From assembly GCF_009870125.1 (NCBI RefSeq), contig NC_046680.1:9300001-9364000 (forward strand): a stretch of DNA of 64,000 nt, read 5' to 3'. Source of the DNA: Drosophila pseudoobscura (lineage: Eukaryota; Arthropoda; Insecta; Diptera; Drosophilidae). The notes below the pieces were generated by a model that worked only from the letters and a program-made list of their open reading frames with translations, was not told the origin of the DNA and made no database searches. Both the position numbers and the translations under genes were made by a program. Shown piece by piece: positions 37,401-48,449 of the stretch (position 1 is the stretch's first letter; every line of letters starts with the position of its first letter).

Positions 37401-38794
37401 CCCATCTCGACCATGGGATCGATCTGGGACTGGCGATCGATGATTCTGAATAGGTTTTGTCCAGCGGCAGTGGCCACTGCCATCGAGTCGACGTGCGGCG
37501 AGGCGAAACCGAGATTCTGAGCTCCCATAATGACAGCAAACAGGACGATGACAAGGACCGCAGGTGTATACTGGCGGTCCTCGAGGTTGCGATCCTCCAG
37601 AATGAGCTTCGATCCGTACCAAATGGCCAGGGCCATGCAAAGGTAGATAATCAGCCAGGTGGCAGCACCGCCCAGGCCCGTGTAGAGACCCTTCTTGCGG
37701 CCTGTGTTCTCGGCGGGGATCAGTAGCTTGCCAAAACGATCCTTCTCCTTCTTTTGCCCGCTAAAGGCGAACACGGTGCGAATTCCGCTAAACACCTCCT
37801 CGGCCACATTGCTGGCGTTCGAGTAAGCCTTGAGCTCTTTTTCGGCTAGGGTGCCCTGCATCTTGCCCACCACTGTGCCGGCGATGATGATCAAGGGACA
37901 GCACCCGACAATCACCAGTGTGAGGCCCCAGCCGTAGAAGAACGAAGCAACGATGCCGACGACGAATGTCATGAACAGAAAGGTGACTATCACCACCTTC
38001 TCGCCGATTCCCTCCTTCAGCTTGTCCAGATCCCTGCAGAACAGTCAGTCAGTGGTCAGCTTGGCTGGGATCAACTTCATTCGGATGCGATTCAACTTAC
38101 TCTGTCATCTTGCTGGCGAAGTTGGTACCGGAGGTGGTGTCGTACCACGTAATGTCCTGCCGCAGCATGGCCTCCAGGAACACCTTGCGGATGCGAACGA
38201 TCTGGTTTAGCGCCACCCGGTTGGCAATGTCAACGGCTAGGGTGATGAGCACGAACATGGCGACCGATCCCACAAGACTTCCTACACCGAAGGCGATGGA
38301 GTCATCGATGATGGCCTGCTGATTCTCCTCCTTGCTGGCGTTCGTCCTGCAATAGATTTAAGCTAGATTAGGACTACTCCTGGGGACGGACTCTTCTCCG
38401 GACTTACAGTCGCTTTCCGCCTCCGAACATTGCCAGCGCGAATGTGGGCGAGGAGGTGCCCACTCTCACTGTGCGGTCAACGAGCAGGGACGTGAACTCT
38501 CCGTAGATGATCATGAAGAAGGGAATGAATGCTGATGCGACGGCAGCCACCACGATGCTGAACCCGATCAGCACTCGCTCGAACCTGGTGGAGTATCTGA
38601 ACTGCAGATTGGAGGAGAACAAGCTCGATATTGAACGATATTCCATTTGCATGCTGATTGCATTCGGGGGCTCTCACCATATCCAGGTAGTTGTACTTCT
38701 TTTCTGTATTTTGCTGGACAGCTCCATCCTGTGCCAGGAAATCCCCCACTTGGGGCAGCTGCGATTCCTCCTTTTTCGTTGTTTTGAGATCCAT
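34488..38794 (-). CDS. Mdr49: Mdr49, P-glycoprotein-type ABC exporter
   Basis: Seven coding exons, 38794-38678, 38601-38408, 38346-38101, 38033-36490, 36423-35981, 35911-35303 and 35237-34488, total 3,903 bases (1,300 residues), the normal size of a full ABCB transporter. Order: N-terminal membrane domain of six helices, first ATPase (Walker [10 protein letters not shown], signature SGGQKQR, Walker [12 protein letters not shown]), acidic linker ([17 protein letters not shown]) followed by basic RRKR residues, second membrane domain, second ATPase ([26 protein letters not shown]). All catalytic motifs are intact. Family knowledge: ATP-driven efflux of lipophilic compounds at the plasma membrane, with Mdr49 also implicated in germ-cell guidance. 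The choice of Mdr49 over Mdr50 and Mdr65 rests on remembered sequence and on the neighbouring DM9 and Psc genes. At least one untranslated exon probably lies upstream. Confidence 0.95.
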
Positions 38795-41700
38795 TTTGTT
38801 GTTTGGGACTTTTGAAAATCAAACCTGTAAGCAAGGGGATTGGGTCGAGGTTAAACAAGGCTAACAAACACCTATTTGTTGTTGGTTTGAAACAAGGAAT
38901 ATTTTCTAGGTTGGATTTTAACAATAAAACAATCAGTATTGACTTATGTATTTGGTTCAGTGACCCACCAATGTATCTGTATGTATGCCTCAAAATCTTC
39001 TCGAGCTGATTGCCAAACGAGCAATAAATGCCACTGTAAAGTACTATCTTGAAGTCTAACTAATTTAAGGTTTATTGCAACAATAATATTGATGGCATTG
39101 GCTGGTCATTTCAAAAGGTCTCGGTGGTTAGTCTCCAAGTCTTTTGTAAAAAGGAAATATCATGCCAACGACTTTATATGCTCCTCCACTTCGATGACAA
39201 TTTGAATTTGAAACTGATAAGCTTTATATTGAATATATCCGAAAATTATAGGTATTTATTTGAACAGGTCACTTTTATTGTTCAATTTTTGCATCTTTTT
39301 AAGACGTAGAAATACTTGGATAAGTTCTGTAATTACTTATTTATTTATGTATTAGTTTATTTATTCATATTGAATATGCATATTGATATATGCGAAGCAC
39401 GAGCACAGATCGAACCCGCAAAGTGCAAGCACTGATTAAAAAGTGAGAACCATTTTCCCAAGTCAATTTAAGGAAATTAGTCTGATTGCGCAAATGAAAA
39501 AGCATCCATATATTAATAAATTAACAACAATTGGAAAGTGGGATATTTTCTCGTTCATTACGATTCTCAATTGACAATTGTCGATCTCCGCGCACAGCTT
39601 TACACTCTCCTCTATACTCTAGACTCTATACTCTGGACAGATCTATGTACACATGTATATATGGGTTCCCCAGATTGCAAACACTCCTCAGAGATTTCAC
39701 TCCCCAATTTGGACACTTACGCAGCACGTGCCGATTTTTCGGACGGCAATCAACGACGGACTGATTGGACGGGACGCGTCGGTTCGTTTCACGTTCTGTA
39801 TCTTTGGCACGAGTATGGTATGGTATGCTCCGTGCCAGACTATCACTTGGTCAAGTGCAAGAGCAGGGTAGAGGCTGGCGTCTGGAGTCAGCGAGCGCGC
39901 GATTTGAACTGGACGAGTCCCAGTCAATTGGTTGCGACGACAGCTCGGTTTCAGATCTCGGGTCGGCATCGGCATCGGAGACCGCAATAAACACGATCGT
40001 ATAATTTAATCGGTGCTCCCCCTGGCAACCGCCGTCGCGACGGACGCGCTCCAATTGGGGGAGCAATACTCATTCCTGGTTCGGTCCTGACTGGTAAACA
40101 GTTTCAAGCCAAACAAAAACAGTTCGACGAGTGATTATAGTCCCCACATGCAGATTAGGTAGATTAGATAGACTCGGATAGACGACTCTGCTCTGCTCGG
40201 CTCGGCTCTCCTCTGCTCTCGGTTCGTTCAGGTCTGGTCTTATTGGAGGCATAACCTGTTTGTCTGTTTACCCACCAAATGAAACCCGCTTGCATTCTGG
40301 AGAGGAGGCTGGGCTGGCTTTGGCTCTGGCTCTGGCTCTGGCTGGGAGTAAGCGCGTATTCCAATTCCATTTGCGTGCATGGATTTCCCCTCTGGGGTCG
40401 TTTAAGCAGAACTCGACAGATCGGGGGACTAACCGAGACGAAATCTGTATCGCGTGCGAAAACCGTGATTCATCCGTTTCTCAGGTGTTCTGTGAAATAC
40501 CTGCGGATGCGTTCAGGCATTCCCACGTGTGGATCGCGTTTGACAGTTCCGATGACAATCACTTGATTTAGTTTGATTATTTCACCATTCCTGACACCTG
40601 TTGAGAGATATTCGAAACTTTTCCAACAGGAATCCTCCATAAACAGAACGAAATCTTATCTGTAAATGTAAGAACGTTTATTATACAATCAAACCACAAT
40701 AAAAAATTATACGTTTGTACCTTTGACAAGCAGCAAATAGTATTCAATTCAGAGATGTACATACGAGTATTATTTGCAAGCCAGATAAACCGAATTGTCG
40801 CAATTTAGACAAGGCGAGTCGAATAGATAATTGCTGCGACAAGGTAAGATCTGGCCTCGTCTGGTGGTGAAATAGTTGTTTTTTGGTTTGGTTTTATTTC
40901 CTTTGGGCGAGGTTATGGTTATGACCGCTGTGATGTTTTCCGCTTTGACCGAACGAATGAACGAACTTCCGATTCCAAAAAAACATGCGGATGTTTATAG
41001 TACAGTGTGGTGGTAGTGGGGGTAAGCACTGGACAAACAGCCACGTATTGTACCTCATCTGAGAGGAAAGCGTGTCAGTATTTGCCCATCCGATGGGTAT
41101 TTGTGGTTTTTATTTGTCTTTCTTTTCTACACTCAGATGTTACCTGTTCGAGATATCATTCTTATACAAAGCTGCGACGCCTATATTCTAAATTAGCATG
41201 CCACGATTCTCAATATATCAAAGGGATCTCAGATAGCAGAGTTATAAACTCCCGAAATTCAGTCAATTTCAGGCGATATTCAGGGTCAAGCAACGTGTGT
41301 CAACGCTCTATTCTCTATACTCTATATTCAAAGAGGTCAAAGAGGCAAAAGCTGTTGTCATGTCCCCATGTTATAGTGAAATTGCACAGAAGATGTAAAC
41401 GAGCTTTCGGAAGCTTTCATCAAGAAATCGTTTCCGCCCAGCTGAACACTGGGAAGTTCCAAACATACATAGATCAAAGCTTTCCCAAGAATGAAGTGCA
41501 ATTTATAGAAATCTCCAGAGTAATTGTACATTGTACACGCATACATATATGAGCTATAATTTGCCCCGTTTTTTTTGGAGTGGACGTACACAAAACAAAA
41601 CAAAGCGTGACGCAGACGCACATTCATTTTCTCTTTCCAACTCTCCTTCTTCTTTTCGTTACATGCATCTCTTCGCCTTAAATAAAATCCCCAATCCGTT

Positions 41701-42684
41701 TAAAGAAGCCTTTGTTAATAACGAGTATTTATGGGATGATCATTAGCTGCATTTTGGCGGTATGTTCTGTATATTTTATCGAAGTTCTTCCCCGAAATGT
41801 TAAAATTGTTGCGTTTCTAGAGTTTCAACAAAATGCTAATTCGATTTCTTTAAAATTTAATATTATAATATATAAGAATAATTGATAATATCTATTCTCT
41901 GTTCCTGTTTTTGTCAAATTTTTCCGTCATCGCACAATTTTTTTTAATTATTTGAGACTTTTAACGAAGTTTAACGAAGTAACAGCCGCGAAAATTTAAA
42001 ATTTTGCTCAGAATGCTAGCGATGATATATTTTCAAGTGATTTATTTTTAATAATATCGATATTTTTTGACTATTTTTTAACAGAAGTTTTTATTCAGTT
42101 TTTTTTTGAGTGGATTTCTTTGCTAGCTATTAGTGTAATTATTGGTAGATGATTGTGGGATTCTAGAACCAGGCCACGAACCCAACAAATATGAATGCGA
42201 AATTCTATTGCGTGAAGTATGGAATTAGTAATCTACTAATGTAGTCCATAGCTAGGAATCTACAGGTGCAGCTATTATCTATTGATATCCACTCTATAGA
42301 CTGATAACGTAATCAATAAATGTTTGTGATTACAGACATAATTATGATACACCAAATATATTGGCATTTCTTTGTTTTTTGGCAGCAATTTCATATTCAT
42401 ATTCCATTTGGGATCCATGTCCATCCATCAGAGAGGTTCGATAAGGTTTCAGATACCCAAAACAGGCATCGCGTGATTCACGACTTGGAACAAAAGCATC
42501 AGTCACGTTTTCATCGCTGATTAACTCAAAGGGTGAATAAATATAATTAGTGAAAGGACATAATAGATAATAAATAAATGAGACAAAGTATATAGTAAGG
42601 AAATGTGGGTAGATCCTTTCGTAGAGGTAGGTAGCTGCTCTCGATTCGTTTAGGTAGTTTCCGTTTTTGGATCAATATCGATGC
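38795..42684. other. Mdr49 upstream region and downstream flank of the DM9 locus
   Basis: Nearly 4 kb without supported coding exons. It should contain the Mdr49 promoter and leader exon. A (GGCTCT)n tract lies at 40317-40343. Several short frames here (for example 41007-41552) show no family signature or codon bias. The part nearest 42,684 would be the 3' UTR of the DM9 exon. I see no canonical minus-strand AATAAA in the first 100 bases after its stop. Confidence 0.4.
40317..40343. repeat. (GGCTCT)n hexanucleotide repeat
   Basis: Four to five copies of the same hexanucleotide seen at 12339-12382, in non-coding DNA. Confidence 0.75.
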
Positions 42685-44093
42685 TCAGTAGACCAGGCGC
42701 ATGGCCTGCTGGCTGTGGTAGAGGTCACTGCGGACCAGGACCTCGTAGCTGCTGATGCGGATCTCCTGGCCGCCAAACGGGATCTGGAGGCAGCGATTCG
42801 ACTGCTGGAGCACACCGGGCGTCAGACTGCCACAGTAGTGGGCGCGTCCAACGTACAGGGGCTCGCCTCCGGGTGACCTTCCCGCCATCACGGCGCCGGG
42901 GGCAATACTGCCTTCATAGGCGCGCACCCAGTGGTACTTTCCTTGCCCCAGCAGCACCTGGTACGTGGGCTCCAAGATCTCGCGTCCGCCGTGAGCGATG
43001 TACGCACATCCCTGGCTGGCAACTGCCTTGCCCGGGACGTGGACACCTGCATAGTAGGCGCGGCAGACGAGCAGCTGCTCCATGTTGCTGTCGTGGCCTC
43101 CGATGACGGCCTCCGGAGAGTAGAAGTAGCCCGGACCAGCGGTCACCCAGACGTCGTAGCCACTTTCGTAGCCGTAGGATGAGGACACTCCATACGCCGG
43201 AGGGGCATACTCGGCCGGAGGGGCATACTCGGCCGGAGTGTAGGAGGAGCCGGCAGCTCCGTAGGAGTCCATGGGTGGCTTGTACGTCTCCGCTGGTGTA
43301 TATGATGGTGCGACGACAATTGGAACCGGAGCCACTGCCGCGGGGGTGAAGGAGGGTGGTGGCGGTGGGGGTTGCTGGACAGGTGGCATCACTAAAACAC
43401 CGCCCGGTGGCGGTGCATGTGCGGGACTGGGCATCACAAGGACTCCCCCCACCGGCGGCAGAGGATCAGGAGTGGGCGTATAAGCTGGTGGCCTGTCGGT
43501 CATTGGGAACGGCATTGCGGCCAGATGCGGATACTTATACGGCTTCTCAACCACAGGCGGAGCGGGGGTAGGTGGATACGGGGGCGGCGGCGGTGTTAGT
43601 GGACACTTCTCCAGCTCCTCCGGCGGCGGCGGCGGTGGCAGCTGCCAGCCGGGCACAACCCTCCTCTCCTCCACGAGGATCTCGTACGAATCCAGCCGGC
43701 GCTCGGCCCCGCGAAAGGCGATAAAGAGAGCCCGATGGACGGAGGATATTTTGCCGATGATCAGGTGGCCCTCGTAGTGGCCGCGGCCAATGTAGACGGG
43801 CTGGTCCAGCGAACTGCGTCCGCAGAGGACGGCGTTCTCGGGTATGACGTGGTCGTAGCATTTAACCCACACCAGGTTCTGACCACAGAGCATCTCGAAG
43901 ATGTCCTTGGGCAGCGCCTCGCCGCGATTGGAGACGAATCCGATCTGCTTGGAGGGCACCACCTTGCAGACCATCATGTCGCCTTCGTGCTCGGCCCGGC
44001 CCACGTAGATCATTGCGCCGTCCTCGTCGTTGCCGCCTACCACAGCGTCCTCAGGGATGGAAGAGTAGGCCGAGGACTGTACCCATTTGTAGG
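42685..44093 (-). CDS. DM9-repeat protein exon with proline-rich linker (alternative 3' exon B)
   Basis: One 1,409-base exon starts after the acceptor CCGTTTCAG at 44094 and ends TGA at 42687-42685. It begins in phase 1, so the ATGG exon at 45549-45546 completes it exactly (471 codons with stop, 470 residues, starting MAYKWVQSS). No start of its own is visible in frame. Two pairs of DM9 repeats (AVVGGNDEDGAMIYVGRAEH near the N-terminus, AVIGGHDS and APGAVMAGRSPGGEPLYVGR near the C-terminus) flank about 160 residues rich in Pro and Tyr, including duplicated SYTPAEYAPPAEYAPP and GGVLVMP segments. DM9 domains are known as carbohydrate-binding, lectin-like folds in some invertebrates. The 49E gene CG3884 is my tentative candidate orthologue. 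Exon sharing is inferred. Confidence 0.75.
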
Positions 44094-44213
44094 CTGAAAC
44101 GGAGGAGAGTACGGCGAGGTTAGTACGGGTTGGTAGAGGAGACGCCTCAAGGGTCAAGGATAAGGGTAAGAGTAAGGGCAACCAGGGTTTCTTTAGGTTA
44201 GCAAAGATGGGAT

Positions 44214-44219
44214 TTTATT
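44214..44219 (-). promoter_or_regulatory. Poly(A) signal AATAAA after DM9 exon A
   Basis: Minus-strand AATAAA 84 bases past the stop at 44303. It ends the exon-A transcript and lies only about 120 bases upstream of the acceptor of exon B, so choosing this signal and choosing exon B are mutually exclusive outcomes. Confidence 0.65.
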
Positions 44220-44302
44220 GGATAAGTAACGCAGGGTTACAGGGTTTAAACTTAGTTCAATACTAAATGCAGTTCGTGGCTTAACGGTCCGGGGATTCGC
44301 AT

Positions 44303-45549
44303 TCACTGCCTGCAGAGCACTTCGTACGAGTCGAGACGGATCTCCCGGCCACCGTACGGAATGTAGAGACAGCGCTGGCGCGACGAGATCAGACCCGGAG
44401 TCAGGCTGCCCTGATGGTGTCCGCGGCCAAAGTAGATGGGATCTCCATTGCGGGCACGACCCGTCGAAACGGCATTGGGTGGAATGCCGTGATGTTGGAC
44501 ATGGATCCAGACGTATCCGTAGCCGGTGAGCACCTCGTATGTAGGCTTCTGGAACTCGTAGCCTCCGTAGCAAACGTAGGCGCATCCCTTGCTCGGAATC
44601 ACCTTGGCTGGGAGCATCTCGCCCTCGTGCATGGCCCGTCCGGCGTAAATGGGAGTCCGGTCAGAGTCATGGCCAGCGACAACAGCTCCAGGCGGAGTGT
44701 AGGCGGGCGAGGCCGAAACCCAAACGTCCCGCTGCTGGTAGATCAGGACCTCGTAGGTGTTGATGCGCACCTCCTGGCCGCCGAAGGGGATGTAAAGGCA
44801 GCCGTGCGAAGGATGCACCTTGCCGACGCTCAAGCTGCCGGCATGGTGACCCCGTCCCACGTAAAGGGGCTCGCCGGTGCGTGTAGTACCACTGCGAACC
44901 GCATTGGGCGGCACACCACCGCTGCAGCTGGGCACCCAAGCAAAGCCCTGTCCAACCAGCACCTCGTAGTGGGTCTTCGAGTGTTCCGCTCCACCATAGG
45001 CCACATAGGCACAACCCTTGCTGGGAATGACCTTGGCAGGCAGGTTTTCGCCCTCGTGGAAGGATCGGCCCACATAGATGGGGCTGCGATCCGAGTCGTG
45101 GCCACCGATGACAGCGTAGGGTGGCAGTGCGGCGTATGGAGTTGAGTGCACCCAGGTGTGTTCTGCAAGGAGAGGACCAAAGGAACCGATAAGCTTTGAC
45201 TGCGCGATAAGATAACACTATGTTCTTTCTTTTTTGTTCCTATATACTCAAGGGTGCCGTGTATTTCGACAATGAATTGCTATTCATTGGTTGGGGAATC
45301 GGTTGGGGGAGGGGGGTTTCTACATATTCTACGAAAACTGGGTTGACTGGGCGCACTCGTCCTACCAATGCTCACAACTGCTCCTGGCTGCACGGCGCCT
45401 GGAAGAGTGCAAAGAAAAGCGGAGAACCAAACAGGAGAGAAATTTACTCAAGTCAGACACAGATCTGTGGGATGGGTGGGGGGTGTTTTTCGACTTTGAT
45501 CCGAACTTTTAACCGATTTTTGATGCAACTTCTCATGGTACATACCCAT
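44303..45549 (-). CDS. DM9-repeat protein, four DM9 repeats (form A)
   Basis: Exon 1 is just ATG plus G at 45549-45546, in the ideal fly context CAAAATGG, followed by a GTATGT donor. Exon 2 is 45162-44303. Together they give 864 bases, 287 residues. The protein is almost entirely four DM9 repeats with recurring motifs: GGHDSDRSPIYVGRSFHEG, LPAKVIPSKGCAYVAYGG, EVLVGQGFAWV, EPLYVGRGHH, CLYIPFGGQEVR and DSYEVL. There is no signal peptide or membrane segment, so it is probably cytosolic. Family knowledge: DM9 (DUF3421) proteins are common in flies and mosquitoes, some are midgut-expressed and respond to infection, and oyster DM9 proteins bind mannose. GATA-type sites lie upstream at about 45738-45762. 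CG3884 is my tentative orthologue. Confidence 0.9.
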
Positions 45550-45676
45550 TTTGATTTTCTGTAGATATGGGGGGAGGCGTTCCTCTGTATAAATGGAATA
45601 CTTTGTACGATATATAGTCCGTCTTCTGGCGTTGACTTTTTTTGATCGAAGCAACTTCACAGCTTGAGGTATGTTT

Positions 45677-45762
45677 TTCCACTGAGAAATTGGTCAGTAG
45701 CGGAGTGGCGTTAAAACTGCGCACCCCAGCCAAGTTGATTTATCGGCTTTTCTTATCAACGA
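45677..45762 (-). promoter_or_regulatory. Candidate promoter of the minus-strand DM9 gene with GATA sites
   Basis: On the minus strand two GATA elements (GATAAG and GATAAA, about 45740-45762) precede a CTCAGTG initiator-like sequence near 45678-45686, about 130 bases upstream of the ATGG exon. The spacing fits a gut-type fly promoter. Proposed by eye only. Confidence 0.35.
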
Positions 45763-46890
45763 GCTTTTTTTATGTGTAAATAGCCCTATCATATGGGGTA
45801 GGTACATACATATGTACATATATCTGAATAGGAAGGAGCATTTGTGCGCAGAGTACGACAATAGGTATTGATAGTGAGGCCTTGATTTCTGCGCTTCGAT
45901 ATCTCTGGTATTTTCCTGTTCTTGAAAAGCTCAAGTATCACGCATATTGTACTATGTCCGGGAATGAGTCATTAGTCGCTGGGCCCAGAGAGATTTTCCC
46001 TCTGTGATGGGGAGGGTGAGGGTACAGAAAGCGAAAGCAGGTGTTCCATTTCAATGAATCCATAAAACAATATGACAACATGCCAGTAGCAAATATGTAT
46101 TGTCGAAAAATCCCCCGAAACAATATTGCACAAAAGTTGATTAGCCTTTATCTAGACGAAAAGGTGCGAAAGGTTCATATATACATGCATATGTACTCTC
46201 CAGATATTCTGTGACGAATGATGACGCATTCATAAGGAAGTATATTCCGACAGGATTTGTATTCAATGTTATTCGTAGACAAAAAGTTGACTCCACCACA
46301 GTGGGTTGTACTTCCTTATGGAAATCAGATATTTTTTGAGTCAGAAAGTAGGCCTTTTCCTCCTGTCTAAATTTAAGTCTCAACAGAGAATCTCAAAAGT
46401 TTCGGCCCTGACTTTCAAAATCCAGATGTATAAGAAATAGACACAGAAACTAACCGACACCCCATCCCATTTCGGCCCTAAAAATTTCAAAATTTTTCCC
46501 CAATATGTATTCCCAAGAAATCTGCGAAATGGCCAACCGTAAGTATATATATCTGAGCGACAAAATTCAGGGTTGAGGCACGGACATACGTGTTCATGAG
46601 GAGAGGTACACTTTACGAGCTTATTGATCGAAGTTATTTTCGACTAACGGCGATAAGATTCCCGTACCAGGCCAATCGCTCATAGATAAGGGCCAAAAAT
46701 CTATACACATCTATATACATCTATAAATATATACAATGTATATATATATTTATATGATATATAGATGGATTGAATAATGACTGCTTCCTGTTAGATGATG
46801 GTATCTTGAAGAAGCAGAGATCCCCATTACATTGCACTGTTTACCACAAAACACAGTGACACAGCGACCGCATGGGCCCTATGACTTTGA
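45763..46890. other. Intergenic region between head-to-head DM9 genes
   Basis: AT-rich sequence with (AT)n and (GTAT)n tracts (for example about 46730-46765). No coding exon is seen. It is flanked on both sides by GATA-site clusters belonging to the two DM9 promoters, so shared enhancers are plausible. Confidence 0.4.
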
Positions 46891-46895
46891 CTAAG

Positions 46896-47000
46896 ATATC
46901 TTATCAAAGTCAGTTAACATTGCCGGCCGATAAGGAAGCAAAAGACCGCCGGCACAACAGCTTTTAAAACGCAGCTACAGCCACGACTGCTAGCCAGTCA
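46896..47000 (+). promoter_or_regulatory. Candidate promoter of the plus-strand DM9 gene
   Basis: TTATC at about 46900-46905 and GATAAG at 46929-46934 (both GATA-type sites) lie upstream of an A/T box CTTTTAAAAC at 46961-46970. A CCAGTCATT initiator-like sequence follows about 28 bases later near 46995. That order and spacing is what a TATA-driven fly promoter looks like. The ATG is 47079. Confidence 0.5.
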
Positions 47001-47078
47001 TTAAAATCAGCCCGTACTGCACGGTCCCTACCCTACGCTCTCTTTTTGAAGAAATAATCCTACAATCAACGACACACC

Positions 47079-48382
47079 ATGGGTAAGGTTTGACTGGTAG
47101 ATTTCCTGCGAAAAGTGCTTCAAAATAAACCGACGAATAAGTGCCGAAGAACCATCGATACCAAGTTCAGCTGACAGTGAAAATCCCCTGGAGCTTCGGT
47201 GGCTTTCTCATAGATCTTACGATTTCACACCCCGTGAGATAACAGACCAAGTTCTTGTTATTAATGTGCGAGGGGTGTGGTGTAGAGTGGCAGGCCGACT
47301 GTACACATCAGCAGTCAAAGAACCGGGCTGGGCTGGGCTGTAATCAGTAAAATATATTTAGACAAACGTCAGGTCTAACCTTGGTCATCATTTTCCCTCT
47401 GCAGACCACACCTGGATCAGCCGCAACGTCTTCGACCAGCTGCCGCCCTGCGCCATCGTCGCCGGACACGACTCGGACAATGATCCCATCTATGTGGGCC
47501 GTGCCTACCACAACGGAGACATGCTGCCGGCCAAGGTTATTCCCAACAAGAACCAGGCCTATGTGGCCTGGGGCGGCGAGGAGATCAACAAGCACGACGT
47601 AGAGATCCTCACCGGCGACCACTACGTCTGGATCCCGGCCAGCGGCGGACACGTTCCTCCTTATGCCCTTCGCGTGGGTCAGACCTCCGATGGAGAGCCT
47701 CTGTTCATTGGCCGCGGCTACTTCCAGGGCAGCCTGACGCCCGGCAAGGTGCATCCCTCGCACCACTGCCTGTACATCCCCTTCGGCGGAAAGGAGGTAA
47801 CTATCCCGCAGTCGTCTCGAAAGGAGCCATCACACTCACGTATTCCTTCGCTTACAGCACAGCCTAGAGGCGTACGAAGTGCTGGTCCAGCCGGAGACAT
47901 GGATCTCTTCCTCCGGTGGCCATATCGTGCCCGGAACAGTCCAGGGCGGACACGACACCGATGGCGATCAGATCTTTGTGGGCCGTGCCTACCACGAAGG
48001 TGATTTGCTGCCAGCCAAGGTATGAAAGCATCCAAGCCAGCTGCAATCCACATCCCTAATGCCTTTCTTCGTTCCGTTGCAGGTGGTTCCCAACAAGGGC
48101 TGCGCCTACGTGGCATACGGCGGCTCCGAGCACGTCAAGCACGACTTTGAGCTGCTGGCCGGATACGGCTATGGCTGGGTTCCTGACAGCTTTGGCAATG
48201 TGCCACCAAATTCCATCGTCTGTGGCCGCACCTCGGAGGGCGAGAACCTGTACATTGGCCGCGGCTACCACAGCGGCAGCCTGACTCCCGGCAAGGTCCA
48301 TCCGTCCCACAGATGCCTATACATCCCCTTCGGTGGCGAGGAGGTGCGCCTAGATGCCTATGAGGTCCTCGTCAGGGGCTAA
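47079..48382 (+). CDS. DM9-repeat protein, four DM9 repeats
   Basis: Four coding exons, 47079-47082 (ATG plus G), 47405-47796, 47858-48019 and 48083-48382, total 858 bases (285 residues). The tiny ATGG first exon and phase-1 first intron match the minus-strand DM9 gene 1.5 kb away, pointing to tandem or inverted duplication. Motifs repeat through the protein: AGHDSDNDPIYVGRAYHNGD, LPAKVIPNKNQAYVAWGG, EPLFIGRGYFQGSLTPGK, CLYIPFGGKE, GHDTDGDQIFVGRAYHEGD and CLYIPFGGEEVRLDAYEVL. No signal peptide. It should be a soluble lectin-like protein. AATAAA at 48444-48449 ends a short 3' UTR. CG13321 at 49E is my tentative orthologue. Confidence 0.92.
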
Positions 48383-48443
48383 ACGGTGTTTTCTTTAATT
48401 TGGTATTTCGTCAGCAACAATATTTATATTCCATCAGTCACAA

Positions 48444-48449
48444 AATAAA
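48444..48449 (+). promoter_or_regulatory. Poly(A) signal of the plus-strand DM9 gene
   Basis: Canonical AATAAA 62 bases after the TAA stop. Confidence 0.75.
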
